Below are positions 45,201 to 57,433 of a DNA stretch of 64,000 bases, in pieces (the first letter of the stretch is position 1; each line of letters opens with the position of its first letter). The position numbers were made by a program, and so were the translations under genes. Where the stretch lies: contig KV424059.1 in NCBI GenBank assembly GCA_001632435.1, forward strand, positions 17,760-81,759, written 5' to 3'. Source of the stretch: Calocera cornea HHB12733 (lineage: Eukaryota > Basidiomycota > Dacrymycetes > Dacrymycetales > Dacrymycetaceae). Under the pieces are notes generated by a model. The model was not told where the DNA came from. It was given only the letters and a program-made list of their open reading frames with translations, and did not search any database.

Positions 45201-46020
45201 AGTCGGCGGCTCTCTGCCGGCGCTTCAGGCTCGATTCGAACTGCTGATGTACTTGTTGCTGCTGCCCCCGCTCAGCCGGATTTCTCCCCGCAGCCGTCGC
45301 TGGGCGGCTACGGGTGTACTGATAGCCATTACCGGCCGGGTCGGGCTCTGCATAACCCCCCCACGGGTCGTCGGTGCCCTGCCAAGTGTCCCAAGCGGCT
45401 TCTGGGTTACGTCTTGATCCTGGTCCCGTTCCAGTCGTTTTCCGAGCCGTGGTAGGTGGACGACTCTTGGCGGATCTTTCGCTCCGCCTCGACCTGTCTA
45501 CAGATCGTCCCCATCCATTAGAAGGAGGATCACCGCGGCCCTGTCCCCAATCTGAGGTTCCCCAGCCATAGTCCTCCGGTCCAGCAGTTGGCGAGTCCCA
45601 TCCACCCACAGGTATTCCCCAGCCATCGGCCGCGTCCCCGGCGTCAATGTCCCGGCCCCATTGAACGAATGGTTCGCCCCAACCATCGTTTGCTCGTTCA
45701 GTAGTGGTTCGGCGAGATCGGCTCCTTTCACCTGGTCTACCCCCGTCATCCGTTCCTCGCCGTCTTGGAGTTCGGGCCGAGCTGTCCCATCGCACTCCTC
45801 CACGCCTTTCTGGCGTCGGCGGACGGACCCGCTCGTACTCCCATTCTGTGTCGTAACCCGGTGAATCAACGGGCTGTTCAGGCTCCGGGGTAATGAGCAT
45901 GCGCGGCTCGGAGTCTATGATCGTCCCGTGGCTTGGTGAGCTGCTTATCTGAATCGGAAGTTTCAGTATATACGTAAGTTATCACAGCTTGCGATTACTG
46001 ACCTCCTGCAGGGAAGCCAT
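42260..46020 (-). CDS. DUF6535 membrane protein, N-terminal GW repeats
   Basis: Three exons (46020-46003, 45948-44995, 44947-42260) give 1219 residues. The tiny first exon encodes MASLQE in a good context (CCCATGG) and joins in phase 0; a downstream ATG at 45900 is the alternative start. Residues about 90-155 contain seven GW/WG dipeptides (DGWGE, QWGR, DGWGI, YGWGT, DWGQ, NGWGR) in a disordered Arg/Asp-rich setting. The DUF6535 part follows: NDFDRNIQQLSDVHAPVWRYY, WDRSIDVFLLF, then four membrane helices including VVVCLWCLALVMSLITSVLAML and HAAVAFFLVGLIPFTWNYS. The long helical C-terminus has DPRYILSVWLASEYMRR, SSGLLDMMASRGIQ and the end motif PPSQR/KPLKVTR/FWLFGPEEKP shared with the MULE-broken paralogue. 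It is the best-preserved full-length member. Function is unknown. Confidence 0.87.
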
Positions 46021-46752
46021 GGGACCCAGACAAATGACCGGATACCTATCTGAGCACTCCGAGAACGGTGCCCTATGTTAATTTGTTGTGAAAACCAATG
46101 GACTTGTCTGGCACGCCAGCGAGGACACCCTGCCAACCGCTCAAAATGGAAATTTGCGCTTGGAATCGCTCAGCCTACCCGCGTCTTCTCTCGGCAGAAT
46201 CTATCGCTGACGAAACAATGCAATTGCTAGGCCGCCCATACGTCATTGTCCACGCAGCAGCTAAGCGGTGTCCACTCCATGATATCAGATGACTTTGGAA
46301 TCCAAGAACAGAGCAGCATCTGAAGTATCATCGTGTACCACAGCGTGTTTCATTACTAGTTCTTGAGTGTTTGAGAGTCTGCGACGACTTGATTGTGAGC
46401 CGGGTATCGATTAGGGACGCGCGTCGCGCGGTCTAAGTACATCACGGAGACTAGAGCTTTTCACTAGTTGCCGAATTACAGTCATATTCCAACATGGGCT
46501 TCAGGATTGCGGTAGGCGGCGTAGGTTAACGGACGAAGTGACTGCTCAACGATGCTGCGTATTCGACGCGATCTACACGATCTGTTTGTTTCCGTCCCGC
46601 CCTGCTTTCTGCCAACTGCCCCGGTAGAGCCTCGTTCCTGCAGCTGGTATCACATAGACGCAATCGTATCGACCCGCCGCCAAACCAACCACGGTCTGCA
46701 GCCACGCATTCCCTGTGTGTTCCCTGTTGCATGTCGCCCCACAGATCGCGCG
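46021..46752. other. Intergenic region before decayed kinase copy
   Basis: Upstream of the second DUF6535 gene and of the first SLT2 relic. No intact gene is seen. The last hundred bases may derive from the N-terminal kinase exon but are too decayed to align by eye. Confidence 0.4.
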
Positions 46753-47970
46753 CAACGCTCGTAGTTCGAAAGATCACCGATATCAACACGATGCGTATCC
46801 TCAACCAGGCGCCTTCGCGTGAGACCAGACTATCAAACCACCTCAAAGGGCACAAGAACGTGAGCTGAACGTTGATGTGTGCATTGGAGTGAGGCTGATG
46901 GGTGCAGATCACGTACCAATAACAACGATATGGACATCGTCTACTAGTGCTTTCACGAGGCCTTGGATAATAAGAGTTGATAGAGGAGGACCTGCTCGCG
47001 ATCCGTACGCCTACGATGTCTCCTCTGCACCGTCATATGTCTCATCCCAATGAGCCGCAGAACTGCACCGGCCAGACGCCTCCCACGCGCACTTCCAGTC
47101 TTTCATCCAACACCCTCAGCGAACTCAGCTACCTTCACAGCGCCAACTTGCGCCACCGCGACGTGAAGCCCCACAGCCTCCTCGCCAACGCCGACTGCGA
47201 GCTGATGATGTGCGACTCCGACCCTGCGCGCGCATACCGGCCCCACTACGGCCCCGGTGCCCAGTAGACACATCAACAAGGAACCCATAACCGAGCCGTC
47301 GCCACCCAGGGTGGTCGAGATCATATCGGGCCTGCCTTACTGAAGCTCCGCCATCGACGTTCGGAGGACTAGGTACGGCATTGCTGGGGTCCTGGACGGA
47401 ACGTCGTGGGGTCGTCTGCATGGTCACCGGGTGAGTATCTCCATCATGTGAAAGAACCGCCGCGCTGACGAGCGTACAGCTACATCGACCAGCTGAAGCA
47501 AATCCTCAAAACCTCGATGCCCTTCACGAGGAGACTTTGCGGCGCGTCACTTCCACTCGGGTGTGTAAGATGTCTCCACCCACTGGGGGTCACTAGTCAA
47601 GCCACGCATCCTCCATGAAGTTCCCGCACTGCATGCGATCACCCTCGCGATCCACCTCCCGAACCATATGCTCTGCTTCAAGCCGGCGAAGCGCATCTCC
47701 TCCGACAAGGCGCTCGCGCCGTACCTCCACGTCTGGCACGACGCGGCAGACGAGCCCGTCTGCTTTCAGAAGCTTGACTCCGGCCTCGACAACGACGATA
47801 TGCCGCCCACGAAGACACTTGTCGGCACACACAGGAGCTGCTCCACTTCGAGCGGGATGATATCCTCGCCAGTTCCATCAGGGAGAATGACGTAAGGGGT
47901 GGGTACACCGTCCTCATCCCACCGCGCCAGGATCTCATCGTCAGGCGTCTTGGGGCAAGGCAAGAGCAGG
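46753..47970 (+). pseudogene. SLT2 MAP kinase pseudogene, nearly full length
   Basis: Collinear remnants of the SLT2 gene in several frames: RKITDINTMRILNQ / HLKGHKN (parent KKITNINTKRILTK / HFRGHKN), then YLHSANLRHRDVKPHSLLANADCEL (parent [25 protein letters not shown]) with HRDLK changed to HRDVK, CDSDPAR in place of CDFGLAR, then YIDQLKQILK and MLCFKPAKRISSDKAL...[28 protein letters not shown]. The activation segment TEY is destroyed. Stops and frameshifts separate the pieces. Introns after HKN, before NCTGQ and before YIDQ are still visible at the parental positions (GTGAGC...GCAG, GTACGC...GCAG, GTGAGT...ACAG), so the copy arose from genomic DNA, not from mRNA. Confidence 0.88.
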
Positions 47971-48529
47971 AATGCGTGAGTTTATCGCAGTGATGTAGAC
48001 TCGGTTGCGAATTGTTTCTCAGGTATGGCTGTCAGATAAACCCCATCTCTTCCTTGTACATACCGTATCTAAGAATACCTCGCAGTGCCCTCGTCCCTCT
48101 TCGCGCTCTACTACGCTCTGCGGGCCGAAGTGCACTCCTACGCCCAAGGCCCCGAATCACGACCTCCTGCGAAGCCAGAATCTTCGAATGCGCGTTACGG
48201 GACGTCTCTCCGTATGGGGACATATAGGGACGTCGGGTTTCCGTCGATTGTGAGGCGGGAGCGGCAACAATAGCGCGATCGGAAACCGCTGTAACCCTTC
48301 CAGGCGTATGTCGCTGAGAGAAGGGATATTGCGTTTGGGCGCAGCGCTCTCCGCGGCCAACGAGCATGTAGACGAGGTTGGGTCTTTGGGAGTCTTTGGC
48401 CAGGGCAAGGGCAGCGAGTGAGTACGTCATAGCAGCAATGCCCTCCATGGCTTATCCTTCTTTCAGCGATACCTGTCGGGCCAACTCGCTATCACTCTTA
48501 TGCCACCCCATCAACGACGTTGTACGGTC
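47971..48529. other. Spacer between decayed kinase copies
   Basis: No recognisable gene. It separates the end of the first SLT2 relic from the start of the second. Confidence 0.4.
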
Positions 48530-48968
48530 CCTCGATCTCGATCTGCCCTACACGTGCGACATTATACGCTCTATTCCAGTCCTTTGCCTATGTCGACCTT
48601 CCCGCGAACCCCTCATCGCGGCTCCGTCTCAGCCCCGAACTGCTCCTTGTGCCAGAAGGCGCTCGAGCACCCGTACCTCATTGTCTGCTACGACAGGACG
48701 GGAGACTCCAGGTGCTCCCAGTCGTTCGACTATGGACTCGAGCACATCGACGACATGCCCGGCATGAAAACTCTTATTGGCGCAAGCAGGATGCACTCCC
48801 GATCTCGGGCAAGGACAGTATCCTCGCCCAGTCCTGTCGGGGAGAATGATGCGACCGGCGCATACACGTTCCCCACCCCAGTACGCCCGCACCCACCAGC
48901 GACGTGGTGGAGGAGCCTGGGCCGGACCCGGACTATGAGCTCTGAGCGTGCAGTCAACGCCAGAGCAT
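48530..48968 (+). pseudogene. SLT2 MAP kinase pseudogene, 3' part only
   Basis: Matches the last third of the parent kinase: YIRSIPVL..., then [43 protein letters not shown] (parent [43 protein letters not shown]), and PSPVGENDATGAYTFPTPVRP (parent ASPVRENDATSGYTFPHPNAP). The catalytic region is absent and frames shift several times. It ends about 470 bp before the convergent third DUF6535 gene, which mirrors the parent kinase and DUF6535 arrangement at 36.9-37.3 kb. Confidence 0.88.
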
Positions 48969-49435
48969 AGTGAGCTGGTGGAAAACAGGGACAGGTATAG
49001 CATGGGCGTGGTATTTTGGAAGGCTATCGCGTGGAGGGCGCCCCGCTGCGTGTGGTGCGTATGTTAAGGGGAGGAGGATGAAAGATACATGCGCGAAAAG
49101 CTGCACAGAGGGGGAGGGAGAAATGGAGACTTGGAAAGAAGAGAACGGACGAAAGGGAACGAACGTTGGAAAGGTCACCACTGGATATGTAACGAGTCTT
49201 TGTTGTCTGCCTACCCCCCCGCTTCACTCCTCCTCCTGCTACGTCTACACACAGTGACACTGTGCATAGCCTACGCTATATGGGATATCAGCGTTCCCGT
49301 ATACTATCTCGAGCCCGAGTTCGTGATCGTTGAGGGTCGGTCCTTTGCTGTTCAATAACATCGGAGTTGGCGCCTCATCGCCTTGTGCAAGTTCTTGTTC
49401 TTGCGTGGCACCGCTTCTGTCCGGGTTACTGCACT
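48969..49435. other. Convergent spacer, kinase relic and DUF6535 gene
   Basis: Tail-to-tail intergenic sequence. No gene recognised. Confidence 0.45.
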
Positions 49436-51774
49436 TCAGTTGTCGTTCGCACTATGCGGGCGCTTGGTTTGCCATTCCTTGGCGAGATGCTGCAGGGTCT
49501 GAATGAATTCCTGATCGGCACTTTGCGTCTTCTTCGGTGGCCGTGGAGCCGTTCTCCCGTAGTCCACATCGGCTATGGTATTGACGACGCGCCAAAGCAG
49601 CCTAGACGGATCCATTGTATAGGAGTCGTCGGTGGTGACTTTCGATCCCCGGGTTTGTTCGTCTTCCGGCATCTTAGCAGCTAGCTGTCTCAGAGCAGCA
49701 AGCATGCTATCCTTCTTTCCATCCCGGCTCAGAAATTTGGGATTTCTGGCCGTGTAAAGAAGAATACTGTTGAATACCGATGTTGTGGTGCCGTCCTGTC
49801 GCAATGGTTGCCTCTGCGCTGTTCTGATGATCTGTAACAGCTGATCGCGAGGGTCCTCGTTCCAACGGAAACGGCGACAAAGACGCTTCTCCAGCCTATT
49901 CCTGTCGTCCGCGTTCTCCGGCGACTGAGTCGTTTGCAGAAGTGGGAGAAAGGAGGCCATCCACTCGTCAGGGAGGTGCGCAGCCTGCTGTATGAAGCCT
50001 GCGAGCTCGTCTAGCACAACACCAGGTTGGAGGCCATATCGATCCCAGTATTCGAACAGAAGACAGGAGCCGAGGAGAGATAATTTTGCATTCTCTCTGT
50101 TGTCGAGCGTGGATGTTAGCAATCTCCAGGCGGTCTCGGATGAGACGGTCATGGAAGTTGCACTTTCCGCTTGGCCGTGTGGATCGCCTGCCGCAAACAG
50201 CAAGAAGGCGCAGACAAGAACTCGCTGGACGGGAGATAGTTGGTGATCAGAGGATTCGTCTATCCATTGGCGCAGCTGGCTTCGATGCCCGTCATAAACT
50301 TCATACATGTCCATGCGCATATCCGGAACCGAGGAGATGGCGGCAAGCCTAGAGAAGAGCCCCAAGCAAGTAGGCGACGACGGGTCATCATCTGGCTCTA
50401 CGATCCGGTACAGCAGAGCTTTGATAGAAGAGACAAACCGGGTTGACAGCTGGCCATAAAGTTTCTTCGCAGGTTCTGGGCGAATGCCCTCCGGAACGCG
50501 CCAACCAACCAGCGTTACAGCCACGTCTTCCGGGAGCGGCCAAGTGTCGGTGCTGAGATCCAGGACGAACTGTAGCTCCGGCTTGTTCTTCGCATCATCC
50601 TCTGTTGTGCGTCGACCCAAGTCTAATTCGTAGTCGGCGGAAAGACGGGAATTCGTGGTTGCCGTGTTGATCGGGCGAAGGAAGACCGCATTCGGAGCAC
50701 TCGTTGCGGTACGCTCCCCCATATCCGCCTTTTCAACGGATATTGTGGTGGAGCTAGCTGCAATGCCGTGTCCGGCGTTCTTGGTCGTGATAGTGGGTGC
50801 CATTACCCTAGCGCGACCACCCAAATTGTTCTCGAGGTCATTTGGTAATGAGGGAGTAGTAGTTCCTGACGCGTGTCTCGATCTTGTAAAAGCTATTGCC
50901 CAAGCACGGAGATTGTTCCAAGTCGACGTTTCGACCATGGGCCCTGACCCTCCGTAAAAGAATGACTTCAGGTCTTGATTCGAGAGCTGCACTTCGATCC
51001 TAGGAACCGGAGCACCGTATGGACATTCGGGATAGATGTATGGTAGCATTGCCACCGTGACATAGAGGAGGGCAGCGCTGCTGGTGAGTCCGGTGATGGT
51101 TATGCCGAGAACTGCCTTGACAGTCCAGGTAAACAACGCGAGTCCGACCAGGAATAGGCCGACGGCAAGGTGAAGACAGACGGGCAACAGGGTCACAATG
51201 GAATGAACTCCCCATCGGCGTAGTGATTGTGAGAGCTCGCGGCGACCATTGCGATCGTCCACATGAAGTGCTTCTCGCTTCTGCTTATACGCCAAGAGCC
51301 ATCGAGTGACTAGCATCGAAAATACCACCGTGACGAGACTGACGACCAGTGCGATCGACCAGAGTATGTTGATAACAAGTGGCATACAAAAGTCGCTACT
51401 CCAAACGGCCGCCGAAGAGTAGTTGGCCGTTGCGTTGTCGGGGGATGGGGTGGCTGGTAGCTGAGTCGATATTTGAAGGAGTACCTCCAATGCTGCAGCC
51501 TCCCAGTCCGGCTGTAGCAGCACGACTGAGGCTAGCAGAAATGGTGCCACAACAGCGGAGAAGAGGGTGGCCTGACAATCATCAATACACGTCAGACCCA
51601 CATGTATGAAAGACTCACAACCAGAAGGAAATTCGACAACATTTCGTTGCAAACCTCCCTGAGAGCGTCGTCCTCTTTGGTCCAGACTTCTGTTCGATAG
51701 ATGTAGTATGGTTTCCTGTGAGCCGGTCCATTGGAAGCTTTCCGCGTCTGACGTTCAAACTGTTGTCTGTTCAT
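49436..51774 (-). CDS. DUF6535 membrane protein, shorter subgroup
   Basis: Two exons (51774-51619, 51571-49436) give 763 residues. The short N-terminus (MNRQQFERQTRKA) leads to TEVWTKEDDALREVCNEMLSNFLLV, spliced at the conserved position to ATLFSAVVAPFLLASVVLLQPD, the first membrane helix. Three more helices follow: INILWSIALVVSLVTVVFSMLV, VCLHLAVGLFLVGLALFTW and ITITGLTSSAALLYVTVAML. The C-terminal part is shorter than in the other members and lacks the clear DPRY..SLWLA / SGWL.MM module and the PPSQR end motif. Upstream minus-strand frames do not join in phase, so the MNR start is preferred; it resembles the MNRP start of the fourth locus. Function is unknown. Confidence 0.82.
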
Positions 51775-54111
51775 AGTGTCGGGTGAGCTTGGGGTAGGTC
51801 CACTGGATCCTGACTGGTACGCAGTGTCGAGCCCTGTATTTGTAGCTGAGTCTCCCCCACTCCAAGTTCATTCCCGACATGGACAACGGTAGAACGTTCT
51901 ACTGCCGAACATGCCTTTTCTTCCCCTGCTGTCGCGCTTCGTTCCCAGTCTGGCTGTCGCCTCGCTCGATACGGAATCAACATCTCCGGCGAAGCCTGAG
52001 ATTAGCATGTGAATAATTGACGGCGCCTGTGGGCATACACTTTATGAGTCGGACGACGACACGGCGAGACTTCGAGAACCCTGCTCACCTACTCACGCTC
52101 CACCAAAGTATCAGACCCTGACGTCGCCAGTGAGGTACAAACCCGAGCAAATGTACCCAAAACATCTTGAGCAGTACCTATAAATACAGAAGTCAGCCTC
52201 GGGAACTGAAGCCTGAGAAAATAGAGCTGACTGTGGACGCATTCAAGTGGACGTCTGTGGTACGCGACTGAACAGGAAGACTGCATGGCGGTCGTTTGGG
52301 TCAAGTCCGGACCTCCTCGGTGGGGCCAGTTACCAGAACACTACATTCCGGCGATGACTCGGGATTGCAAGGCGAGGTACCACTTGACCAAAACCCGCTG
52401 TGGATCAGAGGAAGCGGCCGCAGGTACACAATCGCAGCGGTGCCATGCGGTGCTCAGGGCTCCACTGGGGCATGCTGAGAGCGAGTCGCCCCCAGAGAGA
52501 ACACATCCTTTCGATAATTGAGCTTCTAGCGCCGATTGCTACGCATCAACACGCAGGATGACTGCCCCAGCTGAGGATCGTGGTCGTCGGCGGCACAAGC
52601 GCCCATGATGTGACAGGTTTCGTGGACGAGCAAATGCGCGTAACCGCTGGCGCTGTAACGCCACTCCTCATAGCGCCAAAAAATCGCTGGGCCTGTGCGG
52701 TCAGCACTGGAAGGTACGGCTGTCGTCCTGGTCGCTGTATCAATCGGTCCAAGCTGCTTGTCTACGGTGCTACGTTGCTCCTCGGTGCACAAGCAAGTCC
52801 CACTGATCTTGGTGGTGTTCTGGGCCACGACTCTGGCGCCTGGGGTGATGCTGTGTCGGCAAGCGCGTGGTACACACATGGTGATGGCTCCATGGCGTGC
52901 TGATAAGCAGGTGTAGGGTTGTTTATGGTAAGTGAGGAGTCGATCCGGAATTGAAAGTGATGGAAGAAGGAGAGCCGGGCGTTCTCGGTCACGCGTGCCT
53001 GCCCTGCTGTAAACAGATGCTCTCAAGGGTCCACTGAGGCGCAACGACCATGTGAACGCCCGCCGGGTCGATCATCAGCAAAACCACTTTCTTTATACCG
53101 AGCACTTCACTCTCGTCCTGCCCATGGGATCACCCACCTCATCAAGAAGCTAGCTCCAATAACCTAGCCATGCATAGCGCCATGATGCGTGGGGTAGCTC
53201 CAACGACAGGAAATCCGCGGGCAACGGCGGCCGAACGATTGCGCAAGTACATACATAGGTATCTGGTGGAAGGTGCAGTATGTCCCCTCTGACGATCTCC
53301 TTCCGGCTTTGCCCGCGTTCGTGTTCTCACTATCGAATAGAGGTGTTCTCCCCAACCCTTGTCCGTCGCCGGGTTCCATTCAGTCGTCTGCCAGACCCTC
53401 CAGGAGCGAAAGGACGCGAAGCCTGATGACTGTCATCGAATGAGCTTCTCAGAGACGATCCTGTTCAAGCTGACAGGTGCGATGACGCGTTCGTCGGTCT
53501 ATCATAAGCAACCTAGCTGATCATAAAATAGACCTTCAGTCCGACGAGGCAGGTTTGTGGACGTCGACATCGACCCTCCAGACTCCGGCCCCTTGCGAGT
53601 TCCAGGAAGACCATCCCTCGAAGAATTGTGCCAGCGAGGGTGTGCATCTACCGTGCAATCCCGGGGCACAGCTGATACCATGAGCAGGTTCTATTCGGCA
53701 TTGACCGTCGCATATACGGCAGCTTCTTCCCGTCACCCCGTTCCAAAATTCGGCTATAGCCTCTTACGCCTCTCACTATCCGGGTGTGTACCGAGCGGCT
53801 GGCGACAGGGCAATCCCGACTTCGCCCCAACGGCGGCCAGGCATCCACCGGTTGCGCCCCGGCGCAACTTCACCCCGCAAATCAGGCGGCATAGACATAA
53901 ACGGAAGATCGCGAAGATCAAGACAGCGCGCAAACTCACCGAGCACTGGAGCAATGCGAGGGTGTGATGAGCACGGGCCTGACCAGAGAGATTACGTGGC
54001 GGACAAGGACTATGGGCTTGATGGGCTTGAGAGAGATGAGGACAGGCGAGCGGTTGTCTGACTATCGTGCGCACCCTCCTTCTGTCTCACACAGCGCATA
54101 TGCTCACCTTC
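51775..54111. other. Region without confirmed gene
   Basis: Contains the upstream region of the third DUF6535 gene and scattered open frames on both strands. A TATAAATA at about 52180 (+) and a CTTTATACC at about 53090 (+) have no recognisable gene behind them. A 172-codon minus-strand frame at 52526-53044 contains HETCH but matches no known family. Confidence 0.4.
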
Positions 54112-54520
54112 ACGAACAGATCGATTCCAACCAACACCTGCCTGTCACAGACTTTCAGTCCTTCATGAGCTCGACGTCTTCAGGGCTCAGGCTATGCTCG
54201 TATGTCAAGGTGCTTCGTAGCAACTTCGAATTCAGTCAGCTCCGCATCTCCCACTCAAGATCTACGAATTCGACATCGTGCCTGCCGGCACAGCGAGCAG
54301 CGCGCACGGTCACAGCACGTCGACTGTGCTGATAGAGACTGTGCCAGGGAGATGTCTTTGACATGACCTCATCGAGTCCGCCACTCGAGCATCCTTGGAC
54401 GGGAGTATGGCCAGGAGTGAGTGTCATAGGATTTGCCACAACTACCGTTACTTATTGTGTCTCAGTTACAGCAAAGACGCTCACCAACTGGGCTCTATCA
54501 CATCCTTCTCGATCGACTGT
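54112..54520 (+). pseudogene. Probable SLT2 kinase fragment, central part
   Basis: LHEQIDSNQHLPVTDFQSFMSSTSSGLRLCSYVKVL aligns without gaps to [36 protein letters not shown] of the parent at roughly one third identity. A later CTCAAGATC gives LKIYEF, comparable to LKICDF. A GTGAGT...TCAG stretch near 54418-54470 sits where the last parental intron would be, after a segment resembling the DNA around TEYVATRW. The parental intron after LHAI appears to be missing here. Decay is heavy and this call rests on eye alignment. Confidence 0.4.
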
Positions 54521-55899
54521 CCGAGGCTGCCCAACTGCGGCCTCTTCGAGCAAAGGAGACTAAGTATCCAACTCCATTCGTTCCGGTGTAAAGGACGAAG
54601 CCACAGCCTGATGCAGCACCGTGACAGTCATCCCTGGACAGGACAGCATAGCCGAGTTTCATTGTCCATCAACAGGGATAAGGGCTGAAGAACGCAAAGG
54701 GCGACCAAAGCATGTTATCAACAACTGTTAGTTAGTGGCAGCACGCATTCGCTGTAACCCCGTGCCGGGCGGGAGAGCGAGCAAGCTGAAGGAGACAGTC
54801 TTTTAGCACTGAACAGATAGATGTCGGAGAGCACTGAAGATGCATCATGTATGCAATATGACTATTCCTGTTCTGAAGCTAAGTCAGAGACGTTGATACG
54901 GTCGTACATGTTCAAGTACCTACAGTGAAGGTATACTAGCCAGTTGGCATAACCGAGTTACTTCCGCAGTGCCCCTCCATGAACCGTCCCATCATTTTGT
55001 TTCAACTCCAATACCAGTCAGTACACCAGCATGTAGCATTGCCGCGGGCGCGTTCTCCACGCTTCGCCCCCTGATATATGTTGTGCCTAGGTCATACCAT
55101 GCGGCTGCCTGCACTCGCTATCAACTGCGAATTACCGGCTGAGCGGCAGTCCAAGCGCCGTGCATTTCACCGTATGACCAAAGAGATCAACACGACACAC
55201 CTTTGCACCATGCCCTCCTATGCTTCGAGATTATGATGGGCAAGGACAGATGAGAGAGATCTGTCACTGTGATACGGGCGTACTTCATGGGTGATGAGAG
55301 CCGCGGGATTTAACCGCTTCTGTACGCACGTTCGTTCCATGTTGCGCAGCGCGTACACTCATCATCTTCAATAGCGGTGTCGTCGGCGTATATAACAACC
55401 TTCTATTCCTTCAACAACAAGAATCTCTGTGTGTCGAGCCATGGTCCGCTCCCCGACATGCTGCAGCTTGACCTGCTGTCAAGCTCCCTGAATAGCAATC
55501 AGCAACAGCAGGAGTTCTCACGACATGTTGTCGGTGCAAATCGAAAGAGGGTCGCTGGAATTCCAGTTCCCGGGCCCGGGCGTCAAACTACATCTGAAGT
55601 GTAGAGTGCCTTGCGAACCGAAGGGGGAAAGACGAAGGCAGGGAGTAAGCGTGTCTTCCCGCCCTTGATAGATGTTGTTCCTCAAGCTGCGTCTGTCTGC
55701 CAAAGTCCACCTTATCCATCCTTATACATGATCTCTACTGAACTTTGGTCTACCCTGTCAAACAACTGCATTCGGTTGTCTACACCCGACCATACCGAGC
55801 CTCGTCTTCCAGTCACTCTACCGGCACAATCCTGCTAATGATCAACCTCATGCAGATGGCTTGCTTCCATCAGCACGGTACATCTCGAGCCAGAGAGTG
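54521..55899. other. Region without recognisable gene
   Basis: Between two putative kinase fragments. A TATATAAC at about 55390 is followed by no identifiable coding sequence. The sequence may be an expanded and decayed part of a single kinase copy. Confidence 0.4.
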
Positions 55900-56075
55900 C
55901 TCACTCACCTTCATCTGGCCGTCATACGACAAAGATAAAAATAATATGGTGAATGTCACCATTTGCTCCAATCCGCACTTCGGCTTCGAGGACATCGACG
56001 ATATGCCGGACCGGTAGATGCTCATCGTTCTGCAGCTCAACACCTTCCGCACTAACGCGGCCATCAGCGATATGC
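55900..56075 (+). pseudogene. SLT2 kinase fragment, C-terminal part
   Basis: ICSNPHFGFEDIDDMPDR, a stop codon, then LIVLQLNTFRTNAA correspond to [34 protein letters not shown] of the parent. The preceding LTFIWPSYDKDKNNMVNVT resembles [15 protein letters not shown]. Together with 54112-54520 it may represent one third, strongly decayed copy. Confidence 0.75.
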
Positions 56076-57433
56076 GTTTCTCGCCACAGCAAGTCCTCAG
56101 CGAGGAGGGTCATTGTTGACCTTCCCCGGAAGTCTATTGGCCCGGGCGGGGGTTTGCTGAGAGTCGAGACTGAGATGGAGAAGGACGGGAAACTGGCCAC
56201 GGAACGGAGTCGTATTGACTGGTGCTGTTTCACCGCCCTGCGATGCCTTAACTACTATCACAAGGTACGTGTTCAGGTGCTACATACCAGTACACTACAA
56301 AAGTGCAGGCCGTTAATCTTGTCGCTGCTTTGAACCGTCTGCAGCAACTTTGTCTCTCGGACTCTCGCTTGTTGAGCTACGCGGCCAATCCTCGGATGGC
56401 ACATAGGGCGCTCCATCTGCGAGAGAGTGAGTGTCGTCCAGTCATACGTTGCTGGCCTGGCTTCTAAACGCCCGTGCATAGTGGGTGGATCGCAGCTCAT
56501 CAGAGTCATCGCATCAATAAAACCTAGTCGCCGTACTCTTCTTCCCGCGTCCAGGCGCTCTTTCAGAGAAAGCAGTAGTTAAGCAGCCGGACAGATGAGT
56601 CCGACAAATGCCGCGGCCAAAATTCATCGATACTATTAGCCATGCGCTGGCGGCGAAGCGCGCATCGTACTTCTGGCTCGACCAGGTCAGCTGGCCGTTT
56701 GCCCTGTTGCAGCGCTAAAAGTTGTTAGAGCTGGCCAGCCACGCAAAAGGAAGAGAAGAGAACCAGTCTGCTTACTTTCACCGTGTAGAGTTGGCTCTGC
56801 GGTCCCGCCGGAAAGAAGCCCATCTAGGGCGTAAAAGAATTCTTACAGATTCTCCTCCTCTTGTGATCCGCAACTTGCCATGAGTTTGGTTCACCAGCAG
56901 CCACCAACGGCAGGCGTCTTGGACCCACTGGTTGGCGGAATGCGTCTCGATACCACGCTGCTTGCTCTTACTGAAAGACTGACTTGGGAGGTGTACCTCC
57001 CGCGCACCTTTCACAGCACATGGGTGCAGCTAAAGTATCACACCGGGACATCACTTCTCGTCTCAAAGGCGTGCCTCACTGAGTATTTTTGGCAACGTCT
57101 TTGGATCGGTTTTGTGACCCATATGGTCATAAACATGCACCGCCGATCAGGGAATACTCTCTCAAGTGTGGGCTCATGGTCTGGTTCTGCGCCGGTGCCT
57201 CTTTTTTAGCATCAGTGAAGGAGAGTCGAGACTTCCACTGATGAAGGTGCCGCTAAGGATTCCACACTCATCTGCTAGGAACGGTAGGTTTGCGCTCTTT
57301 TGATTTGGGACGATTGCGAGAGCTTGAACAACCCTCGCCAAAGGTACTTAAGGGCCTCGTAAATCGCACTGTCCAGTTTTCTGCAGTCAAGCAGCCTGTT
57401 CATTGCCTCCTCCAATACCGGTCAATACACAAC
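56076..57433. other. Intergenic region upstream of cyanovirin-like gene
   Basis: No recognisable gene. A plus-strand frame of 109 codons at 56880-57209 has no known domain. The last few hundred bases should hold the promoter of the secreted cyanovirin-like gene. Confidence 0.4.

Noticed and set aside
46410..46440. GACGCGCGTCGCGCG resembling the copia LTR palindrome
   Set aside because: Similarity is limited to about 13 GC-rich bases, with no LTR ends or flanking homology.
52526..53044. Minus-strand 172-codon frame with HETCH, resembling an HExxH zinc protease site
   Set aside because: No third zinc ligand, signal peptide or family context, and competing frames overlap it. A chance motif is likely.
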